64,000 bases of DNA, from contig CM019824.1 of the NCBI GenBank assembly GCA_009763385.1, positions 158,156,357 through 158,220,356 on the forward strand, given 5' to 3'. Shown here one piece after another: positions 31,892 through 42,832 of this stretch; within the stretch, counting starts at the first letter, position 1, and each line of letters opens with the position of its first letter. Made by a program: the position numbers and the translations under genes. This stretch comes from Coix lacryma-jobi var. lacryma-jobi (taxonomy: Eukaryota; Streptophyta; Magnoliopsida; Poales; Poaceae). The notes below the pieces were generated by a model that did not search any database, had not been told where the DNA came from, and saw nothing but the letters and a program-made list of their open reading frames with translations.

Positions 31892-34800
31892 CTACACAGG
31901 AATCCACATCCGCAAGGACAATGCCAGAGAGAGAATGAAAATGAGGAGGAAACGGCATGGTTGATTTATCGCGGGCGCTAGCGAGGCGCTCCCAGCAGGC
32001 TCATTTGAAGGAGAAATGCCGGAACGTCCTGGTATAGCACCAGCAGCGTCTCCAGGTCCTGGTGCAGGTGATGGAGAATAAGACCCATGGTTTGCCACAG
32101 TTGGCACCGTCGTGAGTGGGGGGAATTGATGTGGTCCTGTAATCATGATCGAAGTGGATGAAACAACAGACACCAGTAAGGATCAAAACAGAGGAATTCA
32201 TGATGCGTAGCACTGGGCAAATGAAACAACAACAGCTATGAAACAAACTTCTGTCAGTACAATTCCTACTGTTTGCTATACTGAAATACATGAGAACAAA
32301 GTGAAAGCTTCACCAATCTAGGCATCATGTTATTTGGTTAATGCCTTAATCCTCATTTTATAATGTCTATGACATTCCAGAAACATTATCTGAATAAGCA
32401 ATGGTATATTTTCACTCTACTCCTTTTCCTTTGGCATAAAAAAGTGAGATCGGGTGAAACATGTCCATTATCTACAATGCAGCTTCTTCACATGTTGCAC
32501 TTGATAATCTAGTTAAACAACTATAACTTCATTTATTTAAAAGGATTTGCTTGGTACTACCTCAAACAAAGAAGTATACAGACCTTTAAAGCAAGGTACA
32601 TAGTGTTAGGCAGAGGTAATCTGATACTAGCTAAAACAAGATTGAGGGCAACCTACCAATATAAAAAAAGGAAATACCATCTTAGATTTGACAGAAGGCG
32701 ATAAAAAATATGTTCGATTTAAATCCAAACCAAGGGGCTAGACTAATATTCTGGGACAAGAATATCTTTCTTTACACTTGAAATCACACATCAGGTTCAT
32801 CCTTTATTCTCTCTTCTAAAAAGGAGGTGCGCACCTAAAAAATCTTATAGGTTCTGACTAGATAATACATTTATTGACGGATGTTTCAGAAGTGCAGCTC
32901 TGGACAAGTCAATGATGGAAAAGGAACTTTGAACAAAGGAGTAAAGGACTGAAATTTACTGCATCGGCACTTTAGTAGCCAAATATGAAGCAGACTACAA
33001 GTGAAGATTGCACAAGTACCTGGACACATGGGTTGAAGACCTGAGGATAGCCTGCACACGCATAAGATGTGATCATCTTTGAGTTCCAAAGTTTAGATAG
33101 AGCAAAAACAACTCTTTGGGATTTTTTGCTTACGATGTTGCAATGGTTCCATTGACATAGCCAGCATAGTTGCAAGACAAGACACCGCAGCCACCAGTGG
33201 TGGGTTGTGCAGTCACATTACCAAGAATTAGGCTGCTATTAGAGCATTGCATACTTGAACATGATGCTGTTAGTGAAGCCGGAGTGCAATACAAACTGTA
33301 AGGAAATGAGGGTGTTATAGTCGAAAACAAATAAAAGGCAAGAAAACTACATTGAACAAAAGGGATTATAAGTTTACTTGAGATTTCCTGGCCCGCAACT
33401 GCACTCCACACAGTTACCAGCAGTCAGTGCATAGGTTCCATTTGCCACAAGCAATCCATAGTCCGAAGCAGAGTTAGGAAATGCTGAGGCGCAAGCTAAT
33501 GGAAAAACAAACGCTTGTCATTAGAAAGAAAGTACTGATCAGCAGAGAGGATGGCAAATTAGAAAGTATCATTCTCAACTACAATTATTGAATCAATCAG
33601 CAAAAAGAAAGGCATGCCTCCATGAAACTGAAAGACACTTCCATCAAAGATGAAGACCTATCACTGCACATTTTTATAAGTTAGCTTTGGCTAATGCACT
33701 GAATACTATAATAACTCAAAGCAGACCTTGCTAAAATTCATGAACCATAGGCCCTGTTTGGTACGGCTTATAAGCTGCTTATGCTAAAATAAGCTGAAAC
33801 CAACAGCCAGACGTCATGCTTTTTTGCTGCTTATTCCGGCCGTGCTTATTCTCACCGCTCTCATTCGTACTAAAAACCAGAAGCTAGACAAGACCAGCTT
33901 ATTTTGACTGTGTTTTTACTCTATTTGTGCAGCTTATCTAGGAAACAGGGTCAAAGCAAATGAAATTATTCACATGTACCGCACAAACACAGAAAAGTAA
34001 TCTTTCACAACCTAGCCACTGCCCACTGCAAGCCTGGGCATGTGCCAAGCCCCAACCTTAGATGAGGTTTTTGCAGTGGTACTTTAATTTTAAAGTTCAA
34101 AGCCATTACTGCATCCTAGGTTTTGTAAAATCCAAAGGCTGGCAATTCCTTATAACAAGTTAAAAGGGGCCTAAAGTAGCATGTAACATCAAATTGGGCC
34201 TTTACGGAACTACCCCTTCAGAGTTCAGACTTTCACAAAGGTAACCTGTCGATGGTCAACCAATACTTCAGATTATTTTCCCTGGCCTACTGTTATTGAC
34301 AATCATAAGCATAGAAATGTTGGGTGGTTATTGGCAAACTAGATCACTACAGAATATGTTTTCAATCAATTTATAGTCAATTTAAGGGGAAAGTGATGGA
34401 ATGTTGCCAAGGTATGGCTCTGCAATTGCCACGGTAGTTCATTCCAATCTTGTTGCATACTGCGCGGTCCAATGAGAGAATTTGTTTACCAGACAATGGT
34501 ATGGCAAGGATGTCGCCTGGTGCGACAATGGGGCTCCCCATGGCGTTCACATTGCTGATATCAGTGACGGTGGTTGTGTGGCTGGCGGCGATGGATTCCA
34601 CGGTGTCCCCGACCTGCACGACATAGGAGAGGTACACGGCGGGGAGGTTGTTGTCGGTGGAGTTGAAGCAGACGCAGGGGAGCGGGATCACGAGCTCCTG
34701 GCCCGGGTTGAGCGGCGCGTCGGGGTCCTCGGCGGCGAGCCCGTTGGCGGTGCGGATCTGGTCGGCGGAGGGGAGACCGGCGAAGACGACCTCGGCGATG

Positions 34801-35159
34801 GAGCCGAGCGTGTCGGAAGGCCGCGCGGCGTAGCGGACGGCGACGGACTTGCGGACGCCGTCGGCGCAGGCGCAGCGGGTGGGCACGCGGAGGGGCGTCC
34901 CCGCGGGGAGGATGCGGTTGGCGGCGCCTGGAGAGGCGAAGTCGAGCGCGTTGGCAGCCAGCACCGCTGCCGGGTCGGCGCCGAAGAGCGCCGCCACCTC
35001 GGACACCTTCATGTCCGCGTAGAGCGTGTAGCCCAGCAGAGCCGGGCACGCGTCCGCGCCGGAGCACGGCTCGATCGTCGTCTTCGCCGTCGCGCCGCGG
35101 AACGCTGCCGCCGCAGCCGCCGCGAGGAACAGCAGCAGCGCAGTCGCCGGCGTCGGCAT
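31892..35159 (-). CDS. LYP6: LysM-domain GPI-anchored protein, LYM1/LYP6-like (5 exons)
   Basis: This is a plasma-membrane pattern-recognition protein. Rice relatives LYP4/LYP6 and Arabidopsis LYM1/LYM3 bind peptidoglycan and chitin fragments and signal with a LysM receptor kinase. Minus-strand exons are 35159-34490, 33495-33378, 33295-33134, 33051-33020 and 32136-31892. All introns have GT..AG borders, and the joined 1227-nt frame encodes 408 residues without a stop. A signal peptide covers residues 1-25. CXC motifs lie at 96-98 (CAC) and 162-164 (CVC), with LysM repeats at about 110-157 and 178-222. Exons 2-3 are cysteine-rich with many N-glycosylation sites. Exon 5 is Pro/Ser-rich and ends in a hydrophobic tail fitting GPI attachment. 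The fourth exon is only 32 nt. Intron 1 (about 1 kb) holds a small MITE. The symbol reflects family resemblance; LYP4 is the alternative. Confidence 0.9.
33750..33952. mobile_element. Small MITE in intron 1 of the LysM gene
   Basis: The ends GGCCCTGTTT and AAACAGGGTC are near-complementary, and the interior carries the ttataagctgcttat and cagcttat phrases of a common grass MITE. A target duplication could not be confirmed. A shorter related fragment (ttataagccggcttataagc) lies at 36211-36340. It is intronic and should not affect the protein. Confidence 0.55.
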
Positions 35160-36724
35160 TTGTGCCCGACTCCCGAGAGTTTAGGGTTTGGGCTTGGGTA
35201 GTATGGGGAGGCAGCCCGTCTGGCAGGGGCGGCGGCGAGGTGAGCTCGCCGGCTAGAGCTTGCAGCTCTGCGCTCTGCGCTCTGTGCTCTGTAGTGTGAA
35301 CCCGGGTGCGAACTGTGTAGAGGGGTCGGTAAAGTGTGCGAATGCTAGGCGCACACGGAGGTGTCTGCACTTCAATGACGTGTGGGGTTAGTGAAACTCG
35401 GGCACACACGTCAGTGAGATACTGGCTAGTTTGGTCAACATGCAAGGACGGAGACACTTCTTCTCAGGGAGACGTTTTTTTTTTTTTGAGGCCTGTGGGC
35501 TGTGGACTGTGGTGGGGACGGAGGGGACAAATGTCTCGTGACCAGGTCTACAAACGCTCTGTTACTTGTTTCAAAAAAAATGCTCTGTCACTGTGACATA
35601 TGGCCCACACTTGGTCCACCGTCCACGTGTCACGTTGCGCAACGGAAACATTGCCGTGCGTAACGGAACAGCCCTTGGGTCCTGGCTGGATTGGGCCTAG
35701 CTTGGGAGTTTTTGTTGGGCCGGATCCACCCACTCTCTACCAGTCCATTTCGCCCCATGATCCCAGCCCTCTCCACTCCCGTAATCTCAATTATTAGTTT
35801 CTCCCTCCCCTGAGTCCCCTAAAAAAAATAGTTTCTCCCTAAAAAACTCATTAGTATCTTCTATCTTCTATACCTAAATAAATAAGAGATCCTCATTAGC
35901 TATTTCTCTACAGTTTGATGAAGCCATGTTATCCCATTGGTCCGTTTCTATTCATTTTGCATTGGTCAAGACAAGCGAAAAGGCAGAGGATCTGCTGCAA
36001 GGGCACCTCTAACGCTGCACCTGTTGATCTTCCGAGCAAAATGTGTGCCCTAAAAACTATGATATGTCTATTCTCCTTCCTAGCATCCACAAATCTCTTC
36101 TGATTCCATGTCTTATGATCTCTCGTATAGCCACAAACGCAAATGCCAATCTACAGAGCCGCACAAACGCACATGCCAATCTACAGAGCCACTGCCAACT
36201 TCATATATTTAGGCTTTGTTCGGCAAGACTTATAAGCCGGCTTATAAGCTGAAACGACTGATTTACTGTTAAAGAAAAATATTATTTTACGGCTAATTTA
36301 TACGGATTATTAAAGCCCGCTTATAGCTTAAGCGAGCGCATCTGCCTGCTTACATCGCCATCTCCGGTATCACCTCCTGGTCCCTTGATTTGGCCTTCTA
36401 TGCAATAATTTGCTACCGTCATCCATGACTCCATGTCAAGCATGACTTGAGTTATCCTATTCTCAAAAGTGAGTTCCCTACATATTTTATTATTTTACTG
36501 CTAATAGTAGTTACTTTGAAAAAAAAGTTTGATCTTTTGTTTGTATGGCACATCCTATACAAATTGCTTTCTTTTCAAACATCGACAGCACTTTTACAAT
36601 GTGATTTACTTCCATCGGCCATTCACATTCATCATGCATTGCAAATCTCTTCCCTAGCAGAAATATTTTATTGGATCTGCCATCAATAACCAACTTTTGC
36701 TACGTTTATCTATCTTGTTTAATT
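35160..36724. other. 5' flank of the LysM gene and intergenic DNA
   Basis: The first few hundred bases hold the 5' leader and promoter of the minus-strand LysM gene; I saw no clear TATA box. The frames on both strands that overlap exon 1 and its leader are shadows of its GC-rich codons. Between 35600 and 36724 there is no convincing gene. A MITE fragment lies at 36211-36340, and an atgccaatctacagagccac phrase is tandemly duplicated near 36140-36190. Confidence 0.45.
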
Positions 36725-37042
36725 TCCACCCTAAAAAAAACTTTTCACCCATCAAATCGAATGTTTGAACACATGCATGGAGTATTAAATATAGACTAAA
36801 AAACTAATTACACAAATTATTATAACTTTGTGAGACGATTTTTTTAAACCTAATTAGTCTATAATTTGATAATATTGTGCTACAGTAAACATGTACTAAT
36901 GACAGATTAATTAGTTTTAATAAATTCGTCAGACGGAATATGTAATTTATTTTTTATTAATTTATTTTAAATAGACTAAATTAGTGTCATAACATCTTAT
37001 ATGATGCCCTAAAACTTTTCAACCACGAACTAAACAAGACCC
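36725..37042. mobile_element. Tourist-like MITE, first of a tandem pair
   Basis: The right end gaactaaacaagaccc matches the GGCCTTGTTTAGTT terminus of a common grass Tourist family, and the left end is decayed. The interior, with tatagactaaaaaactaattacacaaatt and a run about tgctacagtaaacatgt, matches the adjacent copy 37038-37381 at high similarity. The two copies abut head-to-tail. Confidence 0.65.
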
Positions 37043-37381
37043 TTTGTTTAGTTCACACCTCAAAAAATATTTTACTCATCACATCGAATGTTAGGCCTAT
37101 ACATAGAGTATTAAATATAGGCTAAAATATAACTAATTACACAGATTATGATAACTTTGCGAGACAATTTTTTTAAACCTAATTAAACCATAATTTGACA
37201 ATATTGTGTTGTAGTAAACATGTGCTAATAATAGATTAATTAGTCTTAATAAATTTGTCTCTCAGTTTTTAGACGGAATATGTAATTTATTTTTTTATTA
37301 GTCTATTTTAGTAGACTAAATTAGTGTCGAAATATCTGATGTGATATAAAAAACTTTTCATCAACTAACTAAACAAGGTCC
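37038..37381. mobile_element. Tourist-like MITE, second of a tandem pair
   Basis: The ends gaccctttgtttagtt and aactaaacaaggtcc are inverted repeats of about 15 bp. The interior is collinear with the first copy apart from small indels, such as an extra ctctcagtttttagac phrase near 37262. Non-coding. Because the copies share a boundary, a 3-bp target duplication cannot be assigned. Confidence 0.7.
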
Positions 37382-37526
37382 GACTCCGTTGCTACTTTCA
37401 CTTTCTATGTTTGCTTATGTCTCAGATCTCTGTACAGACTACAATTGAATGGAACCTCCAACGACAAGCAAGCAAACGGAGCCATCTGATGCCAACCAAA
37501 CAAGCAAACGACAACCTTTACTGATG

Positions 37527-37714
37527 CAGTGGCGGATCTAGAAACACATTACGGGAGACGCTAAACTAGTGTAAATAAATTTTAGACCGCGTCGGGTTGA
37601 GCTAAATGTATTTTTTACATGTAAAATTGGATTGAAAAAAAGAACTGCTAAAGGGTTTTTTGGTCCATGCCCCGGGCTGCAGCCCGGGCAGCCCGGGGGC
37701 TGGATCCGCCCCTG
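37527..37714. mobile_element. hAT MITE (188 bp)
   Basis: The ends are CAGTGGCGGATC and GATCCGCCCCTG. A perfect 8-bp duplication tactgatg flanks it (37519-37526 and 37715-37722). The right end region contains gggctgcagcccgggc, the same palindrome as the longer element at 3997-4912, which makes this a short deletion derivative of the same family. Confidence 0.9.
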
Positions 37715-37941
37715 TACTGATGTATTGTACTGTACACGATGCGCTGAAAGTTATTTCTATCAGTTGCATTTTCGCGCATCGTACGTTACATTTCTACTGT
37801 AGTGGAGTGACGTACGTTGCATTTCTACCGTAGTACAATGAGTTGAAGAGAGTGTTAAAAGTTGTAAAGTTTAAAATCTATTTTCCTCTCCCACATTATG
37901 AATTTGAGATAGGTTTATTTGTGAACTTTGGAAAATGCTGG

Positions 37942-39470
37942 TGAAAGGATCAAGATGTCCAACAGGGGGGTGAATTGGGCTTTTTCTAAAACTTTTGCAC
38001 AAATTAAAACCTATCAAGCTCAATTAACCTCTTGTGCCTAGAAGTGTGTTTCTCTAAACTCTACCGCACAAAAGACTATCTCTAAGCCATTTCTACTCTA
38101 GCAAAGCAATTCAAGTATCAATGAACAACAAGTAAATTGTGGAATTGAATTGTTCAAATATAAATGTGTAAGTAAAGAGAGTAGAGATGACACGACGATC
38201 TTTTTGCCGAGGTATGGAGGTGTCGGACGCCCCCCTAGTACTCGTTGGAGCACCCGCGCAAGGGTATCGCTCCCCCTTGATCCGCGCAAGGATCAAGTGC
38301 TCACTATGAGCTGATTCTTCGCCACTCCGGCCCGGTGAATCGCTCACTACCGGTCACAAGCCTCCTTGGGTCACCCACAAGCCTCCGGATGATCACCCAG
38401 CTTCACGATCACCACCAAGCCGTCTAGGTGATGCCCATCACCAGGAGTAACAAGCTAGAACTCTCACTTGACCAAGACAAGGTCAAAGAGATGGATGGAT
38501 GCACACTTGCTACTCAATTCTCACTAGGAGGTCACTAATTCTCTCAATTAGCAATTCTCTCAACCTCACTAGGGCTCTTGCTCTTTCTCACACTCACAAT
38601 GTGTCTCAGCAAAGGAAAGTGGCAAGAACACTCTAATGGAGGAGGGGGAGGAGTATAAATACTCTCCCCAACCGGCCATCCAATAGAGCACTAGACAGGT
38701 CATTTTTTGGGGGCATCGGACACGCCGATGGCCTCGACCAACGGTCAACTGTACTACCTGTCAGATATTTTAAAGGAGCATCGGACGCTGGGCAGCGTCC
38801 GATGCCCTTGCATAGGACGCGTCCGATGCAAATCTGACCTCTCTAGAACCTCTCTGCATGACCATCGGACGCTGGCCCTCCGATGCTTGTCCAAGTTCAC
38901 TCGCAAGTGAACAGTGGCACGGGCGCGTCCAATGTGACAACATCGGAGCGTCTGATGCCACGCACCAGACCGACCCAAGTCTAGTGAGCATCGGACGCGC
39001 GTCCGATGCCCACCAGGCCAGCGTCCGATGTCTGTTTCACAGACAAAACTAACTCGGATCGCGACGCGACCTTAACGACTTTTCATCCTCACGACATAAG
39101 GGCTCTCTCTGAGCTACCTAGGGCTATGAAATAACAAGTTTGCACCACACCTACCTCAATAGACTCATCTAGGTCAAGCTACTTATTCACGCTCCCCTTT
39201 ATAGTACGGCCAAAGGAAAAACAAAGACCTAAGACTACCTAAGTGTCCTTCAACACCATATGACACTTAGCCTAGTCTACCACCGTCTTCGTCATCCGTC
39301 CTTTGAAAACCAAAATGATTTCCATCGCCAGGGGACATGAACTTCGTATGCCCGTATCGTCGCCATTACCGTGACCTAACTCATCCTTGTTTCTGCAAAA
39401 CACACGTTAGTCACAATAATCTTGTATTTCATCCAATCACCGAAACCCACTAGGGGCCAAGATGCGTTCA
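37942..39470 (-). repeat. 3' LTR of the minus-strand SIRE-type Copia element
   Basis: On the minus strand the LTR reads TGAACGCATCTTGG.. to ..CATCTTGATCCTTTCA, 1529 bp with TG..CA ends. A polypurine tract abuts it on the internal side, so this is the 3' LTR of an element whose body lies to the right. Between 38700 and 39060 are many copies of catcggacg and cgtccgatg, often arranged as palindromes. It is closely related to the solo LTR at 40428-42015, which has the opposite orientation. Confidence 0.85.
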
Positions 39471-39484
39471 ATCTTCCCCTTTTT
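39471..39484 (-). promoter_or_regulatory. Polypurine tract of the SIRE-type element
   Basis: On the minus strand the bases next to the 3' LTR read aaaaaggggaagat, preceded by gttgtcatcaatcacc. This purine-rich primer for plus-strand synthesis, and the phrase before it, are characteristic of SIRE-type elements. Confidence 0.8.
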
Positions 39485-40427
39485 GGTGATTGATGACAAC
39501 ACGACCTCGAGTATAGAGAGAAGAGGTTATCAAGTCATGACATGTATGAACTTGCAATAAATAAGAGAAAATGATTAGGGGCAAGCTCATACATATCATG
39601 CCAACATCCTGTACTCAACAAGTTAGAGAGAATAGCAAGCGCAAGAGTAAAGAGCTCGAGTACATAACAAGTGAGAATTAAGCGCAAGCAATCGAGCGAA
39701 ACGAAATGACATGTCATATAAGATATCATAGTGAGCACAAAACATGTCATGAGGTCCATAGCACAAATATATAAGCATGAGCATAGTGCAAAAGATGCGA
39801 TAAGCAAAGAGCGTATGTGAATATAACACAACATAAGAATCAAGACCCTCTCACATCGCTCCCCCTATCGCTATACTCGACCACTCTCCCCCTTTGGCGT
39901 CAAACACCAAACTAAGCGTCGGAGGGCGGAGGTGGCGCAGACGAGTCAGGACCTCTGGAGTGTGCTGAGTGAACTCAAACTGCTGAACAAGCGCCTCTGA
40001 GTCTGAAGAAGAAGACCCGACAGTCTGACCCTTAGTAGCTGGACGTGGAGGTGAAGCGGTCTGGGTCGGATCTGCCTGCTCTGGCTGCTCTGCCTGTGCG
40101 GTCTGCTGGGTCTGCTCGGTCTGCTCAGTCATGGTCAGCTCAGTCTCTATCGTCGTCTCGGTAGCAGTGTCAACCTGAGGCTCGGAGTGCAGAAGCTCGG
40201 GTATAACGGATAACTCAGGCTGAACTGAAGTGGTCGTCTCTAACGGGACAAGCTCTGTCTGCTCAGAAGATGCTACGGAGCTCAGTAAAGTCTCGGACGT
40301 GGAGGTCACGGGAGCTGTCGACGTCTGGACTGGAGCCTGAAGCAGGTCTGGCGTGGGAAACCCAGTGAGCTCGTTGAATGTGGCTGACAAGTCACGCGTC
40401 ACAGTGGTGGTGGTCGCGAACAGATAA

Positions 40428-42015
40428 TGAACGCATCTTGGCCCCCAGTGGGTTTCGGTGATTGGATGAAACACAAGATTACTGTGACTAACGTGTGTTT
40501 TGTAGAAATAGGATTGAGTTAGGTCACGGTAATGGCGACGATACGGGTATGGAGTTCATGTCCCCTGGCGATGGATATCATTTTGGTTTTCAAAGGATGG
40601 ACGACGAAGACGGTGGTAGACTAGGCTAAGTGTCATATGGTGTTGGAGGACACTTAGGTAGTCTTAGGTCTTTGTTTTTTCCTTTGGTCGTACTATAAAG
40701 GGGAGCGTGAATCAGTAGCTTGACCTAGATGAGTCTATTGAGGTAGGTGTGGTGCACACTTGTTATTTCATAGCCCTAAGTAGCTCAGAGAGATGCCTTA
40801 TATCGAGAGGAACAAAAGTCGTTAAGGCAACGTCGCGATCCGAGTTGAGTTTGCCCTTGTAACGGGCATCGGACGCTGGCCTGGTGAGCATCGGACGCGT
40901 CCGATGCTCACCCCGACTAGGGCGCGTCCGATGCTCACCCCGACTAGGGTTTAGTCTGGTGCGTGGCATCGGACGCGCTGATGTGTTCACATCGGACGCG
41001 CCCGTGCCACTGTTCACGTGCGCGTGAACTGGAGGTCGCATCGGACGCTGAGGGCCAGCGTCCGATGGCCATGCAGAGAGGTTCCAGAGAGGGTAAATCC
41101 ACATCGGACGCGTCCGGTGTGGTGGCATCGGACGTTGTCCAGCGTCCGATGCTCCTTTAACAGGTCTGACAAGAGGGTACAGTCGACCGTTGGTCGAGGT
41201 CATCGGCGCGTCCGATGCCAGCATCGGAGCATCCGATGCCCCCGTAGTGAGCCCTGTTTGGTGCTCTTTTGGATGACTGGTTGGGGGAGTATTTATACTC
41301 CTTCCCCTCATCCATTAGAGTGTTCTTGCCACTTCCATCTACTGAGAGACACATTGTGAGTGTGAGAAAGTGCAAGAGCCCTAGTGAGGTTGAGAGAGTT
41401 GCTAATTGAGAGAATTAGACACCTCCTAGTGAGAATTGAGTAGGAAGTGTGCATCCATCCATCTCTTTGGCCTTGTCTTGGTCAAGTGAGAGTTCTAGCT
41501 TGTTACTCTTGGTGATCGGCATCACCTAGACGGCTTGGTGGCGATCGGAGAGCTTGGTGATCATCCGAAGGCATTGTGGATGACCCAAGCCAAGTTGTGA
41601 CCGGTAGCGAGCGATTCACCGGGCCGGAGTGGCGAAGAATCAGCTTGTAGTGAGCACTTGATCCTTGCGCGGATCAAGGGGGAGCGATACCCTTGCGCGG
41701 CTGCTCCAACGAGGACTAGGGGGTGTGTCGACACCTCGATACCTCGGCAAAAAGATCGTCTTGTCATCTCTACTCCTTTACTCACGCATTTACTTTCAAG
41801 CAATTCAATTCCGCATTATACTTGTTGTTCATTTACTATTGAATTGCTTTGCTAGAGTAGGAGTGGCATAGACTTGGTCTTTTGTGCGGTAGAATAGAGA
41901 GAAACACACTTCTAGGCACAAGGGGGTTAATTGGGCTTAATAGGTTTTAATTCTTGCAAGAAGTTCGAGAAAAGCCCAATTCACCCTCCCCCTCTTGGGC
42001 ATCCTGATCCTTTCA
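40428..42015 (+). repeat. SIRE-type solo LTR, inverted relative to 37942-39470
   Basis: The segment begins TGAACGCATCTTGG and ends GATCCTTTCA, with a perfect 5-bp duplication gataa at 40423-40427 and 42016-42020. It is 1588 bp and collinear, in reverse, with the 3' LTR at 37942-39470, so it belongs to the same family. It carries a 30-bp perfect palindrome at 40883-40912, centred on ggacgcgtcc, and further catcggacg/cgtccgatg units (40860-41230). No coding sequence. The element landed in the env-like ORF of an older relative. Confidence 0.92.
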
Positions 42016-42832
42016 GATAATCTATCGGACGTGGAGTGAACCCTGTGTGAAGCGGACTGAACAGCTAGGTCCCTCCAGGTGGTGTAGTGTAGCTCGTGAA
42101 CTGGGAGTAGTTGGGGCTAGGAAACTGCTGCTAGTGGCAGAACTGCTGTGGCTGCGATGGAACTGGAGGCGGCCACTGGAGCTGCTGTTGCGGGGGAGGC
42201 TGCTGCCACTGCCACTGAGGAGGTCCGCTCATGATACGCTCCATGAAGGTCAAAGTCTGCTGCTGGAGCTTCATCATCTGACGCTGAAGTGCATCAGACC
42301 TCTCCTGGGCTTGCTGCTGTGCAAGGGCCTGTGCCTGAGCCAGTCGCTGCTGCTCCTGGGCAAGCCTCTAGACGTCCTGCGTGACTGTCCTCTGCTGCTC
42401 CTCCATCCGAGATAATATAGCTAGCAGCACGGGGTCAGAGGAGCCAGAAGTCCCAGCCTCAGTGTCGTGTGAGCGGGACTGAACGTAAGGCGGGAGGTGG
42501 TAGTCCTCGTCGAAGCTGTCTGTGGGGTCCTCGATGACAAACTATCCCTCTCCCTCTAACTGTGCAAGCTCCTGCTCCACGAGGGTTCAGACTGTCTCGT
42601 CCTTCTCCTGAGCTGACTCGGGCACCTCTGGCCGCTGTCTCGAGTTGGTCGGTGTTTGCTGCTCTGGCTGCCTGCGGTCCCGACCGTGTTCCAAAAGCTG
42701 GCTCATGTTGTACTCGGGGAACACGGTCGCGGATCCTGTGAGTGTCTATCCTGGGTTTGTCCCTGTCGTGGCAGCTACCTTCCACAGAATATAGGAGATC
42801 CAATGCGCGTAAGGAAGCTTCCTGCGGGCCTT

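Noticed and set aside
31497..31981. Small gene downstream of the LysM gene
   Set aside because: Overlapping frames on both strands of 64-116 residues without domains; more likely 3' untranslated or intergenic DNA.
34482..35457. Plus-strand frame of 239 residues and alternative minus-strand frame of 298 residues
   Set aside because: Shadows of exon 1 of the LysM gene, with Arg-rich out-of-frame composition.
42016..42832. Gln-rich plus-strand frame (42047-42415, 122 residues)
   Set aside because: It is the mirror of the Gln-rich part of the env-like pseudogene on the minus strand.
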